From Myxococcales bacterium UBA1660 (lineage in GTDB: Bacteria > Myxococcota_A > Polyangia > Polyangiales > Houyiibacteriaceae): a stretch of 64,000 bases of DNA. The first letter of the stretch is position 1; every line of letters begins with the position of its first letter. This document shows, piece by piece, positions 50,212 to 59,031 of this stretch. The translations under genes and the position numbers were made by a program. The stretch spans positions 2,681 to 66,680 of the forward strand of contig DCLA01000045.1 of the NCBI GenBank assembly GCA_002320815.1, written 5' to 3'. Below the pieces are notes generated by a model that was not told the DNA's origin, did no database searches, and was given only the letters and a program-made list of their open reading frames with translations.

Positions 50212-51345
50212 ATGGGTCGGGACGTGCGTGTCCTGGCTCCGAGTCTGCTCCTCTTCCTCGCGTTCGTCGGCTCCGCCGGCGCGCAGCCGCGGACCTGGCG
50301 AGTCCAGCGGGGAGAGGCCCTCAGCGTCATCGCCGCTCGCTTCTCGGTGACCGTCGAGCAGCTCCGCGAATGGAACACACTCGAAGGGGATCGCATCGTG
50401 CCTGGCCAGGAGCTGGTGGTGGGCGAGCCCGACCCCGCCCTCTCCCACACCGTCGCGCGCGGCGAGACCCTGAGCCACATCGCCGCCGCCCGGAACACCA
50501 CGGTGGAGCGCCTCCTCGAGCTCAACGAGGGTCTCGACGCCGACCACCTGCGCGAGGGCCAGGTCCTCCGGGTCGAGGCCCTCGAGGATCGCCACCACAT
50601 CGAGTACACGGTCCGACGGGGCGACAACCTCGCGCGGATCGCCGAACGGCATCGGGTCGAGGTGAGCGACATCCGCCGCTGGAACCCTCGCCTGCGGGGC
50701 AACCAGCTCCGCGCGGGATCCATGATCCACATCTACTCGGAGATCCCCGAGAGCGTGTCCGAGTCCGTCGGGCGGCCCCACCACGGGCGGCTGATCCACG
50801 CCGAGCAGCTCCCCGAGCACCACGCCGGGTACTACCTGCGGGACCCGAGCCGGGCCTACGGGACCCTCGAGACCATCCTGTGGATCCAGGAGGGCGTGGA
50901 GGCGGTCCTCGATCGCTTCCCGGACTCGCCCCAGGTCCGCATCCACGACATCAGCAACCGCGAAGGCGGCCGGATGCGCGACCACCGCAGCCATCAGACC
51001 GGCCGCGACGTCGACTTCAGCTTCTACCAGCGCCGATGTCCGAGCGGCATCTGCCCCTCGCGGCGCATTCGCCCCGAGGACCTGGACGTGGAGCGGCAGT
51101 GGGCCCTCTTCGAGGCCTGGCTCCGCTCCGACCGGGTGGAGTACATCCTGCTGGACTACGCCCTGCAGCAGCCGCTCTACGAGGAGGCGCGCCGCCAGGG
51201 CGTGTCCCGCGCAGACCTCGCCCGGTGGTTCCAATACCCGCGGGCCCGGCACGATCGGCAGGGGATCATCCGGCACTACCCCCGGCACCGGGACCACGTG
51301 CACGTGCGCTTCGTCTGCCCGGACACCGACGAATCCTGTCGCTGA
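50212..51345 (+). CDS. LysM-domain murein endopeptidase (MepA-like)
   Basis: 377 residues. A signal peptide (VRVLAPSLLLFLAFVGSAGA, cut after Ala) is followed by three LysM repeats: about 28-72 (TWRVQRGEALSVIAARF), 80-125 (SHTVARGETLSHIAAAR) and 132-178 (EYTVRRGDNLARIAERH). Then comes an M74 (MepA) catalytic domain with zinc ligands HQTGRDVDFSFY and HRDHVHVRF. MepA enzymes cleave D-alanyl-meso-diaminopimelate cross-links, and LysM modules bind peptidoglycan, so this is an anchored wall hydrolase. E. coli MepA lacks LysM domains, so the fusion gives targeting. Its gene has a 233-base leader with two inverted repeats. Confidence 0.9.
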   Translation: MGRDVRVLAPSLLLFLAFVGSAGAQPRTWRVQRGEALSVIAARFSVTVEQLREWNTLEGDRIVPGQELVVGEPDPALSHTVARGETLSHIAAARNTTVERLLELNEGLDADHLREGQVLRVEALEDRHHIEYTVRRGDNLARIAERHRVEVSDIRRWNPRLRGNQLRAGSMIHIYSEIPESVSESVGRPHHGRLIHAEQLPEHHAGYYLRDPSRAYGTLETILWIQEGVEAVLDRFPDSPQVRIHDISNREGGRMRDHRSHQTGRDVDFSFYQRRCPSGICPSRRIRPEDLDVERQWALFEAWLRSDRVEYILLDYALQQPLYEEARRQGVSRADLARWFQYPRARHDRQGIIRHYPRHRDHVHVRFVCPDTDESCR

Positions 51346-51417
51346 GTCCGCGAATGCGGGCATCGGGTGTCGTTTTTCGTGCGCTCGGCGCCGACTCCCG
51401 GCACAATTGGCGCCTCG

Positions 51418-53946
51418 ATGGCTACTTTCTTTCGTCGGTTGGGGGCCCCGGCGGCGCTCGTCCTGCTCGGGCTCTCCATCTTCGCGATCACGGAGCCCGC
51501 GCTCGCCCTCCCCGAGTTCGGTGACCGCATCCCCAACGGGCGCTACCTCTCGGGCTCGGCGGCCAGCGCGAGCAACACGCGGTGCTGGATCTGCCACGAG
51601 AGCACCTATGGCGCCTACGCCTGCCCCCCGGACTCGCCCTACCCCTGCCTGAACCCCTTCGGCCTGGACTTCAACGCCAACGGCCAGGTCTGGAACCGGA
51701 CCCTGGCGTCCCGGGACTCGGACGACGACGGCTGGACCAATGGGCAGGAGCTTCGCGACGAGTGGGGCGACCTGAGCACGGGGCAGGCCTACTCCACCGC
51801 CTACTCGCTGCCGGGGCAGGTCTCGGGGCTCACGTGCTCGAGCATCCCCTCGGGAACCACGCTCCGAAGCCGCTGCGACGCCGAGTTCTCCTCGGCGTCC
51901 ACCACCCGCGGCTACGGCGGCAAGACGACCAGCGGTCGCTTCGAGTGGCTCGAGAGCTACTACGACACCTGCGACAGCGGCCGGAACGACTGCGAGTCCC
52001 AGGCGTCGTGCAGCAACGGCATCGTCGGCCGCGGGGACTGGAGCTGCTCCTGCTCCATCTCCTACACCGGGGACGGCCACGACCGGACGTACAGCCACGA
52101 CGCCACCTGGAACGTCCCGAACGCCAGCCTCGGCAACAGCAACCGCATGTTCGTCATCCAGTCCGCGGGCGCTCGGACCGGGTGCGTGAGCAAGTGCGAC
52201 TCGAACCCCTGCGGGTCCGGGAGCTGCTCGCTCTCCGGGTCGAGCCCCGGGTACGCCTGTGCCTGCAACTCGGGCTACGAGTTCAACGGCAGCACTTGCG
52301 TGGTCGCCTTCGAGTGCTCGGGTTCCAACCCCTGTGGGATGGGCTCGTGCATCGAGCGCTCGCCCCCGGACACCTACGACTGCAACTGCCCGGAGGGGTA
52401 CGTCGACAACGGGACCACCTGCGTGGTCTCGAACCCCTGCGTCGCCGGGACCGATGACTGCAACGTCAACGCGACCTGCGCGCCGAGCGCGTTCCGGCCC
52501 GGCTACACCTGCACCTGCAACGACGGGTACACGGGCACCGGCAACGGGTCCCGGGGCTGCGCCGACGTCGACGAGTGCAGCACCACGCCGCGCATCTGCG
52601 GCGCCGGCACCTGCAGCAACACCGCGGGCAGCTACACCTGTCGCTGCAACTCCGGCTACCGATTCGACGGCACCACCTGCCGTGACATCGACGAGTGCGC
52701 GGACTCGCCCTGCGGCATCGGCGGCACCGCCTGCACCAACACCGCGGGCAGCTACTCCTGCACCTGCGCCGCTGGCTACGCCTTCATGGGCGGCACCTGC
52801 GTGGACATCGACGAGTGCGCGACCTCGCCCTGCGGCGCCGGCGTCTGCCAGGAGGTCGCGCCGCCCGACTACGAGTGCGACTGCAACGACGGCTACGAGT
52901 TCGACGGCACCACCTGCGTGGACATCGACGAGTGCGCCCGGGGCACCGCGGGCTGCGACCCCAACGCGACCTGCGCCAACCGGGTGGGCTCCTTCCGGTG
53001 CACCTGCAACGACGGCTGGGAAGGCACCGGCGCCGAGTGCACCGACTTCGACGAGTGCGAGAACGACTCGTTCAATGACTGCTCGGTCTTCGCGTCCTGT
53101 CTGAACCAGAGCCCCGGCTACGACTGCGAGTGCCTCCCGGGCTACGAGGGCTCCGGCGTGGACTGCACGCGCATCGACCCCTGCTCGACCGGCGAGGTCC
53201 GCTGCGGCGACAACGAGTTCTGTCGCAGCGACGAGACCGGCGCCGCGGTCTGCGAGTGCGTCCCCGGGTTCCAGCGGCCCACCGACGACGCGGACTGCAT
53301 CAGCGCCTGCGGCGACGGGAACCGGGTCCCCGGCGAGGAGTGCGACGACGGCAACGCCGACGACACCGGCGCCGACGGCGAGCCCGATGGGTGCTCGTCG
53401 GACTGCACCATCCAGGACGGGTTCTCCTGCTGGGAGCCCGATGGCGAGGCGAGCCGCTGCGAGAACGTGTGCGGCAACGGCTTCATCGACACCCACGCCG
53501 GCGAGACCTGCGACCTCGGCCCCGACGGGGACTACGACGACGAGACCCCCGATGCCTGCCGCTCCAACTGCCGGCTCGGGTACTGCGGCGACGGCGTCCT
53601 GGACACCGGCGAGACCTGCGACGACGGCGACATGATCAGCGACAGCCGGCCCGACGCCTGCCGGGAGACCGGCTGCGTCCCGGCCTACTGCGGTGACGGC
53701 GTGATCGACTCGGGCGAGGACTGCGACTTCGGCGAGCCCGGCGGCGCGGAGCGCGACGACTGTACCTCGTGCGAGCCGCCGGACATGGGCGGCGGCGTCC
53801 CCGGGATCGACGCGGGGGTCGACGTCGACGCGGATTCCGACGATGGCTGCGGCTGCACCGTGCCCGGTGGAGGCGACGACGATCGCTGGCCCTGGGCTCT
53901 GGTCGCGCTGGGTCTCCTGGTCGTCCGCCGCCGACGCCGGCGCTGA
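51418..53946 (+). CDS. EGF-repeat, DUF4215-type surface protein with MYXO-CTERM tail
   Basis: 842 residues. A signal peptide (APAALVLLGLSIFAIT, cut near ALA) leads to a segment with a CxxCH motif (CWICHES) and the acidic loop DSDDDGWTNGQEL. Then come nine EGF-like modules (about 255-620), four or five of which begin with D-x-DEC as in calcium-binding EGF. Cys-rich DUF4215-type units follow (four CGDG/CGNG repeats, about 625-785). The C-terminus has an Asp/Val linker, GCGCTVPGGG, a hydrophobic stretch (WPWALVALGLLVV) and RRRRRR. This tripartite tail is a MYXO-CTERM sorting signal. It is inferred to be a surface-anchored adhesin; haem attachment at CWICH is possible but unproven. Confidence 0.88.
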   Translation: MATFFRRLGAPAALVLLGLSIFAITEPALALPEFGDRIPNGRYLSGSAASASNTRCWICHESTYGAYACPPDSPYPCLNPFGLDFNANGQVWNRTLASRDSDDDGWTNGQELRDEWGDLSTGQAYSTAYSLPGQVSGLTCSSIPSGTTLRSRCDAEFSSASTTRGYGGKTTSGRFEWLESYYDTCDSGRNDCESQASCSNGIVGRGDWSCSCSISYTGDGHDRTYSHDATWNVPNASLGNSNRMFVIQSAGARTGCVSKCDSNPCGSGSCSLSGSSPGYACACNSGYEFNGSTCVVAFECSGSNPCGMGSCIERSPPDTYDCNCPEGYVDNGTTCVVSNPCVAGTDDCNVNATCAPSAFRPGYTCTCNDGYTGTGNGSRGCADVDECSTTPRICGAGTCSNTAGSYTCRCNSGYRFDGTTCRDIDECADSPCGIGGTACTNTAGSYSCTCAAGYAFMGGTCVDIDECATSPCGAGVCQEVAPPDYECDCNDGYEFDGTTCVDIDECARGTAGCDPNATCANRVGSFRCTCNDGWEGTGAECTDFDECENDSFNDCSVFASCLNQSPGYDCECLPGYEGSGVDCTRIDPCSTGEVRCGDNEFCRSDETGAAVCECVPGFQRPTDDADCISACGDGNRVPGEECDDGNADDTGADGEPDGCSSDCTIQDGFSCWEPDGEASRCENVCGNGFIDTHAGETCDLGPDGDYDDETPDACRSNCRLGYCGDGVLDTGETCDDGDMISDSRPDACRETGCVPAYCGDGVIDSGEDCDFGEPGGAERDDCTSCEPPDMGGGVPGIDAGVDVDADSDDGCGCTVPGGGDDDRWPWALVALGLLVVRRRRRR
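52564..53166 (+). repeat. Tandem EGF-encoding DNA repeats
   Basis: Units of about 117-123 bases recur, each starting near GACATCGACGAGTGC or a close variant (about 52564, 52684, 52804, 52921, 53044). They encode five successive DEC-type EGF modules and have diverged moderately. Confidence 0.75.
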
Positions 53947-54001
53947 CCCTCGGGCGGGCGGGGGTTCTCGAAGCCCCCGCCTGGCCCCATAGGTCGGACC
54001 C

Positions 54002-55471
54002 ATGGCCGAGGTCCCCGAGATCCGCGTGCGCACCCTCGTCGATGCGCCCCTCCGAGAAGACGGCGACTTCGTCCTCTACTGGATGACCGCCGCGCGGCGA
54101 CCGCGCTTCAACTACGGGCTCGACCACGCCGTCCACCACGCGATGACCCTGGGCAAGCCCCTGGTGGTCCTGGAGTGCGTGCGCATCGGCTACGAGTGGG
54201 CCTGCGCCCGCTTCCATCGCTTCATCCTCGACGGGATGCGCGACAACGCCGCCTACTTCGCCGAGCACGACGTGCGCTACCACCCGTACGTCGAGCCCGA
54301 GGCGGGCGCGGGCAAGGGGCTGCTGAAGGCCTTGGCCCAGGACGCCTGCCTGGTGGTCACGGACGATTTCCCCGCGTTCTTCCTGCCGCGGATGCTCGAG
54401 GCCGCCGCCGATCAGCTCGACGACGTGGTCCGCCTCGACGCGGTCGACTCCAACGGGCTCTTCCCGATGCACGCGACGGACAAGGTCTTCGCCCGGGCCC
54501 ACGACTTCCGGCGGCATCTGCAGAAGACTTTGCTGGAACACCTCGAGCCGGCGCCGCTGGAGCGGCCCTTCGTGGGCAAGGACGTGACCGGCGGTGTCGT
54601 CCCCCGGGCGGTCCTGGACCGCTGGCCCGCGGCGACGAAGGGCATGCTCGAGGGCGACGAGGTCGCCGAGCTACCCATCGATCAGTCGATCGGGCCGGCC
54701 GAGCTCGAGGGTGGTTTCCGGGCCGGCGAGGCGCAGCTCGACGACTTCCTGGCGCATCGCTACGGGGCCTACGGCGAGGGACGGAACCACCCGGACGACG
54801 ACGCGGCCAGCGGCCTCTCGCCCTATCTGCACTTCGGCTACGTCTCGGCCCACGACGTCTTCGCGCGGATCGTCGAGCGCGAGGAGTGGACCGCCGAGAA
54901 GCAGCCGACCAAGGCGACGGGCCAGCGCTCCTGGTGGGCCATGGGCGAGAGCGGCCAGGCCTTCCTGGACGAGGTGATCACCTGGCGCGAGGTCGGCCTC
55001 AACATGTGCAGTCACCGGAGCGACTACGACGAGTACGAGTCCCTCCCCGATTGGGCCCGGAAGACCCTCGCCGAGCACGCCGGCGACGCCCGGGAACACG
55101 TCTACGACGTGGAGACCTTCGCCCAGGGCGAGACCCACGATCCCCTGTGGAACGCAGCCCAGCGCCAACTCCGGGAGACCGGGATCATGCACAACTACCT
55201 GCGCATGCTCTGGGGCAAGAAGATCCTGGAGTGGACCGAGAAGCCCCGAGACGCCCTCGCGGTCATGATCGAGTTGAACAACCGCTACGCCCTGGATGGT
55301 CGGGACCCCAACTCCTACTCGGGGATCTTCTGGGTCCTGGGTCGCTACGACCGCGCCTGGGGTCCGGAACGGCCGATCTACGGGAAGATCCGGTACATGA
55401 CCTCGGAGAGCACCCGCCGGAAGCTGCGCATGAACGACTACCTGGAGCGCTGGTCCGACGCGGGGGGTTGA
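54002..55471 (+). CDS. phr: Class II CPD photolyase
   Basis: 489 residues. The class II signature runs across the C-terminal FAD-binding part: ETGIMHNYLRMLWGKKILEW, then YALDGRDPNSYSGIFW and GRYDRAWGPERPIYGKIRYM, which is characteristic of class II rather than class I photolyases. The N-terminal alpha/beta domain starts DFVLYWMTAARRPRFNYGLD. The enzyme repairs cyclobutane pyrimidine dimers using blue or near-UV light. The ATG at 54002 fits the family. The gene stands alone between a surface protein and the TPR/PEGA gene. Confidence 0.95.
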   Translation: MAEVPEIRVRTLVDAPLREDGDFVLYWMTAARRPRFNYGLDHAVHHAMTLGKPLVVLECVRIGYEWACARFHRFILDGMRDNAAYFAEHDVRYHPYVEPEAGAGKGLLKALAQDACLVVTDDFPAFFLPRMLEAAADQLDDVVRLDAVDSNGLFPMHATDKVFARAHDFRRHLQKTLLEHLEPAPLERPFVGKDVTGGVVPRAVLDRWPAATKGMLEGDEVAELPIDQSIGPAELEGGFRAGEAQLDDFLAHRYGAYGEGRNHPDDDAASGLSPYLHFGYVSAHDVFARIVEREEWTAEKQPTKATGQRSWWAMGESGQAFLDEVITWREVGLNMCSHRSDYDEYESLPDWARKTLAEHAGDAREHVYDVETFAQGETHDPLWNAAQRQLRETGIMHNYLRMLWGKKILEWTEKPRDALAVMIELNNRYALDGRDPNSYSGIFWVLGRYDRAWGPERPIYGKIRYMTSESTRRKLRMNDYLERWSDAGG

Positions 55472-55494
55472 GCCGAAGCCCCCAGGCGGAGACA

Positions 55495-56238
55495 ATGGGG
55501 GTGATGAGACCCGCTTTCCTTCTGTGTCTCGCGCTCGCCGTTGGAGCCGTGGCCCAGACCGCGACCGCCCACGCCCAGAGCGCCGACGCCAACCGCGAAC
55601 AGGCCCGGGCCGCGTTCCAGCGAGGCCAGCAAGCCGCCGACGGCGGCCGCTGGGCCGACGCGCTGCGCGAGTTCGAGCAGGCCTACATGATGAGCGGTGT
55701 CCCCACCGCGCTCTTCAACGCAGGCATGGCGCTGCGCGCGCTCGGTCGGCACCGGGAGGCGCGGGACACCTTCCAGCGGATCCTGGACAGCCACCCCGAC
55801 TCGCCGGCGGCGGAGCAGTCCCGCGCCATGCGCGACGAAGAGGGCGCCCGGGTCGCGGTGCTCGAGCTGGCGGGGCTCGATCCGAACACGCCGGTGGAGA
55901 TCCGCCTCGACGGGCGCCGCATCGACGTCCCCGTGGAGACGGTGACCGAGCTCGAGGTGGATCCCGGGCAGCACGGCGTGAGCGCCGAGCGTGAGGGCTA
56001 TCGCACCTTCAGCTGGGAGGGTCGTCTCGGGGATGGCCAGCGGGAGCGCATCACCGTGGTGATGGAGCCCTTGCCCGAACAGACCCGCCCCGCGCCGGAA
56101 GAGCGCTCCATCCTCCGGAGCCCGTGGCTCTGGGTCGCGGTCGCCGTGGTGGTCGTGGGCGCCGGGGCCGGCGTCGCGATCTGGCTGACGCGGGACGACG
56201 CCATCCAACCCGGCTACGACAACGTCTTCGAGCTCTGA
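55495..56238 (+). CDS. TPR/PEGA membrane protein
   Basis: 247 residues. A signal peptide (FLLCLALAVGAVAQTATA, cut near AHA) is followed by a TPR-like region (about 30-110, GQQAADGGRWADALREFEQA, AGMALRALGRHREARDTF). A PEGA-like domain comes next (about 120-190, VEIRLDGRRIDVPV, VDPGQHGVSAEREGYR). Near the C-terminus is one membrane segment (SPWLWVAVAVVVVGAGAGVA). This is the same order as the protein at 1-959. A ribosome site GGAG is 3 bases before the ATG; an in-frame ATG at 55504 is an alternative. Its stop overlaps the start of the next lipoprotein (TGATG), and the kinase follows, so the three probably form an operon. Confidence 0.85.
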   Translation: MGVMRPAFLLCLALAVGAVAQTATAHAQSADANREQARAAFQRGQQAADGGRWADALREFEQAYMMSGVPTALFNAGMALRALGRHREARDTFQRILDSHPDSPAAEQSRAMRDEEGARVAVLELAGLDPNTPVEIRLDGRRIDVPVETVTELEVDPGQHGVSAEREGYRTFSWEGRLGDGQRERITVVMEPLPEQTRPAPEERSILRSPWLWVAVAVVVVGAGAGVAIWLTRDDAIQPGYDNVFEL

Positions 56239-56882
56239 TGAAGTACCTCAGCACCGCCTCGCTCGCCCTGGTGGCGATCGCCCTGACCGCGTGCGGCACC
56301 GAGAACGCCGTCCTCGACGTCCAGATGGGACTGCCGGCCAACCCGCTGCCCGACCACCCGCTCTACGCCCGGGTCTTCGTGGGGCGCCAGCTCCCGGTGG
56401 CCGACAACGCGCGGGTCCCCGAGGCCCACGAGCTGGGCGCCTCGCCCTCGACCTACCAGTTCAGCATCGACGAAGCCGAGCCGAGCTGCGACACCTCGGT
56501 CACCGGCGCCTGCGATCTCTTCGTGGAGGTCCGCTTCTGCGTCGATCCCGACTGCGTCGGACTCTTCCCCGGGGAGGCGGGCCTGCGACCCGAGGATCCC
56601 CAGGCCGTGGTCCGCTACCGCGTGGAGCGCCCGCTCTTCACCGGGCAGCGGACCCAGTGGGAGCCCCGGGTGGCCGAGGTTCCGACCTGCGCCGACGACG
56701 TCGCGAGCTGCACCGCGACCGTCGATCCGACGGACGACGGGTGCACCGCCGACGTCTTCGAGGGGGCTCCCGCCCACGAATGCGACGTCGCCAACTGCGA
56801 AGCCATCATCTGCGCCGCCGACCCCGGCGGCATCGGTGGATACTGCGTCGATGGCCGCAGCGGCCCCCACCTCTGCGAGTGA
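56238..56882 (+). CDS. Putative lipoprotein, unknown
   Basis: 214 residues. Lipoprotein signal MKYLSTASLALVAIALTAC with the modified Cys at residue 19. The body is beta-rich with twelve or more cysteines, mostly in pairs in the second half (DLFVEVRFCVDPDCVGLFPG, VPTCADDVASCTATVDP, ECDVANCEAIICAADPGG), suggesting a disulfide-stabilised extracytoplasmic domain. I do not recognise the family. It is translationally coupled to the TPR/PEGA gene by a 1-base overlap and lies 53 bases before the kinase gene, so it may be a ligand or subunit of that signalling unit (inference). Confidence 0.75.
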   Translation: MKYLSTASLALVAIALTACGTENAVLDVQMGLPANPLPDHPLYARVFVGRQLPVADNARVPEAHELGASPSTYQFSIDEAEPSCDTSVTGACDLFVEVRFCVDPDCVGLFPGEAGLRPEDPQAVVRYRVERPLFTGQRTQWEPRVAEVPTCADDVASCTATVDPTDDGCTADVFEGAPAHECDVANCEAIICAADPGGIGGYCVDGRSGPHLCE

Positions 56883-56935
56883 GCTCGCCCCGGGTGTGAC
56901 CCCCGAAGTCCTCGAACGTGGTTCGCGGGACCAGG

Positions 56936-58624
56936 ATGATCTATCCTGAGGGCCCCCCCGGAGCATCGCCCATCAGCGCTCACCCCCAGACAGGACGGAA
57001 ACCCGCCGTCTCCCGCGAATTCGGCCGCCGATTCGGCCGCTACGAGACTCTCTTCCGCATCGCCGGCGGCGGCATGGCCGAGGTCTACGCCGCCCGCATC
57101 CTGGGCGAGGGAGGCTTCCAGAAGGTCGTCGCGCTCAAGCGCATGCTGCCGACCCTCGCGGAGGACGAGCGCTTCGTCACCATGTTCCTCGACGAGGGAC
57201 GAGTCGCGGCGAACATCGCCAGCCCGAACGTGGTGCAGACCCTGGACCTGGGCCGCGCCGACGACGACTCGCTCTATCTGGTGATGGAGCTGGTGGTCGG
57301 CGTCTCGCTGGGCCGGCTGGTCCGTGGCGCCCTCAAAGAGGGCAAATACCTCGACGTGCCCATCGCCGCGAAGCTCGTGGCCGAGGCCGCCCGTGGCCTC
57401 CACGACGCCCACGAGGCGACGACCCCCATGGGCGAGCCGCTCCACATCATCCACCGGGACGTCTCACCGCAGAACATCCTCGTGGACCGCGCCGGGCGGA
57501 CCCGGATCACCGACTTCGGCGTCGCCCGCGCGATGCAGCGTCATAGCCACACCCAGACCGGCGAGATGAAGGGCAAGATGGCCTACTTCGCGCCGGAGCA
57601 GGCGGTCGGCGGCGACCTCGATCGGCGCCTGGACGTCTTCGCCCTGGGCATCGTGGCCTGGGAGGTCTTCAGTGGCCGTCGCCTCTTCAAGGGTGAGAAC
57701 CCACTGCAGACCCTGAAGAAGATCACCGAAGCCCCGGTGCCCAGCCTCCGCCGCTTCCGCCCGGAGATCCCCGAGGCCGTCGATGCGGCCATCCTCAAGG
57801 CCCTCGAGCGGGACCGGGAGCAGCGCTGGCCGACCGCCCTGGCCTTCGCGCGGGCCCTCGAAGCCGCCGTCGAGACTCCGGCGACCACCGCGGACATCGG
57901 CGAAGCCGTCAAGGCCTTCGGCGGCGCGCCCCTCGACGATCTCGACCTGAACCTGAAGCGGGCGCTGAGCGGCGAGATCTCCGCGATGGGTCAGACCATC
58001 GAGCCCGGCGTGGACGACTCGCCCACCGTGATGGAGCGGACCCCGCTGAGCACCTCGGCGATCCTCCCGTCGCAGGTGAGCAGCAGCGGGGCGGCTCCGA
58101 TCACCGGGGCCACCGGCCTGGTGGGCCAACCCGAGAAGCGGAGCCTGGTTCTGCCCCTGGCCCTCGGTGCCGTGGTCGCGCTCGCGGCCGGCGTCGGCGC
58201 GTTCTTCGCGCTCCAGGGTGGGACGACCCCGACCACCGTCGAGCCCGCAGCGGCACCGGCCGCGACCACCGGGGCCGTACCACCGCTCGCGCCTCCCAGC
58301 GATCCCGAGCCGCAAGCCGCCGCTGCCCCCGTCGCCGAGCCTGAGGCGGTCGTCGATACGGAAGAGCTCGGGACCGAGGAAGCTCCCGAAGAGGTCGAAG
58401 AGACGGCACCCGCAAGCTCGCGCCGGCGGCGAACCCGCCGCGCCCCGAGCGGCACCACGACGACGGCGACGGCGACCGCGATGACCACCGAGACGGCGTC
58501 CACCACGATGGCGAGCCCGATGGTCGCCAGCCCGATGACCTCGGCGACCACGGCGTCTCCGATGACCGAGACCACCATGAGCGGGTCGAGCTCCTCGATG
58601 CTCCTCCTCGGCTGGGACGAGTGA
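56936..58624 (+). CDS. Transmembrane Ser/Thr protein kinase with Met-rich tail
   Basis: 562 residues from the ATG at 56936 (a GTG at 56918 adds six). A Hanks-type kinase domain occupies about 35-310. The ATP lysine is K68 (VVALKRM), the catalytic loop HRDVSPQN starts at 173, and DFG is at 193-195; FAPEQ ends the activation segment. A linker, one membrane helix (VLPLALGAVVALAAGVGAFF, about 404-424) and an Ala/Pro/Glu periplasmic linker follow. The final 70 residues start RRRRTRRAP and are rich in Thr, Met, Ala, Ser and Pro (MASPMVASPMTSATTASPM), ending in a Ser run and hydrophobic tip. No PEGA domain is in this protein, but a TPR/PEGA protein is encoded just upstream. The tail resembles that of the kinase at 1037-2746. 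Confidence 0.93.
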   Translation: MIYPEGPPGASPISAHPQTGRKPAVSREFGRRFGRYETLFRIAGGGMAEVYAARILGEGGFQKVVALKRMLPTLAEDERFVTMFLDEGRVAANIASPNVVQTLDLGRADDDSLYLVMELVVGVSLGRLVRGALKEGKYLDVPIAAKLVAEAARGLHDAHEATTPMGEPLHIIHRDVSPQNILVDRAGRTRITDFGVARAMQRHSHTQTGEMKGKMAYFAPEQAVGGDLDRRLDVFALGIVAWEVFSGRRLFKGENPLQTLKKITEAPVPSLRRFRPEIPEAVDAAILKALERDREQRWPTALAFARALEAAVETPATTADIGEAVKAFGGAPLDDLDLNLKRALSGEISAMGQTIEPGVDDSPTVMERTPLSTSAILPSQVSSSGAAPITGATGLVGQPEKRSLVLPLALGAVVALAAGVGAFFALQGGTTPTTVEPAAAPAATTGAVPPLAPPSDPEPQAAAAPVAEPEAVVDTEELGTEEAPEEVEETAPASSRRRRTRRAPSGTTTTATATAMTTETASTTMASPMVASPMTSATTASPMTETTMSGSSSSMLLLGWDE

Positions 58625-58626
58625 CC

Positions 58627-58974
58627 ATGGAACCCGTCGAAGTCCGCGCGCCCGAGCACGCGCGTCTGATGGAGATCGTCTGGGACGACGAGGCGACCAC
58701 CTTCCACCGCCACATGATTCTGCGGGGCTTCTGCCCCTGCGCCGTCTGCCAGGGCCACGAAGGCCCGATCCGCTGGGTCGAAGGGACCGAGCAGCTCCCC
58801 GCGGAGGCCTTCGAGCTCACCGGGATCGAGCCCACCGGGAGCTACGCGCTCCGCCTCGTCTGGGCCGATGGCCACGGCACCGGCATCTACACGTTCGACC
58901 ACCTCCGGGCGCTCGGCGACCTCTTCGATCAGCCCGAAGGCGACGCCGTCACCCACGTCTTCCACCGCGCCTGA
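58627..58974 (+). CDS. DUF971 family protein
   Basis: 115 residues, the length of a single DUF971 domain (the N-terminal fold of gamma-butyrobetaine hydroxylase-like proteins). Landmarks: LMEIVWDDE, LRGFCPCAVCQGH with three cysteines as a possible metal site, PTGSYALRLVWADGHGTGIY and YTFDHLRAL. Members are often linked with iron-sulfur or Mrp-type proteins, but the biochemical role is unsettled. It starts 2 bases after the kinase stop codon (a GTG at 58621 overlaps it), so it is probably co-transcribed with the kinase and followed by metF. Confidence 0.88.
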   Translation: MEPVEVRAPEHARLMEIVWDDEATTFHRHMILRGFCPCAVCQGHEGPIRWVEGTEQLPAEAFELTGIEPTGSYALRLVWADGHGTGIYTFDHLRALGDLFDQPEGDAVTHVFHRA

Positions 58975-59031
58975 CCGCCGCTGCCCGCGTTGCGGGGCGC
59001 GGCGGGCCGTGGCAATCCCTCGGGGAGAGAC

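Noticed and set aside
52564..53166. Regularly spaced repeats that could suggest a CRISPR array
   Set aside because: The units are codon-phased EGF modules of about 120 bases with diverged sequence throughout and no constant repeat with unique spacers.
50179..54033. 1284-codon minus-strand frame opposite the LysM-MepA and EGF genes
   Set aside because: It is Ala/Val/Gly-rich shadow sequence; the opposite strand encodes signal peptides, zinc motifs and EGF cysteines.
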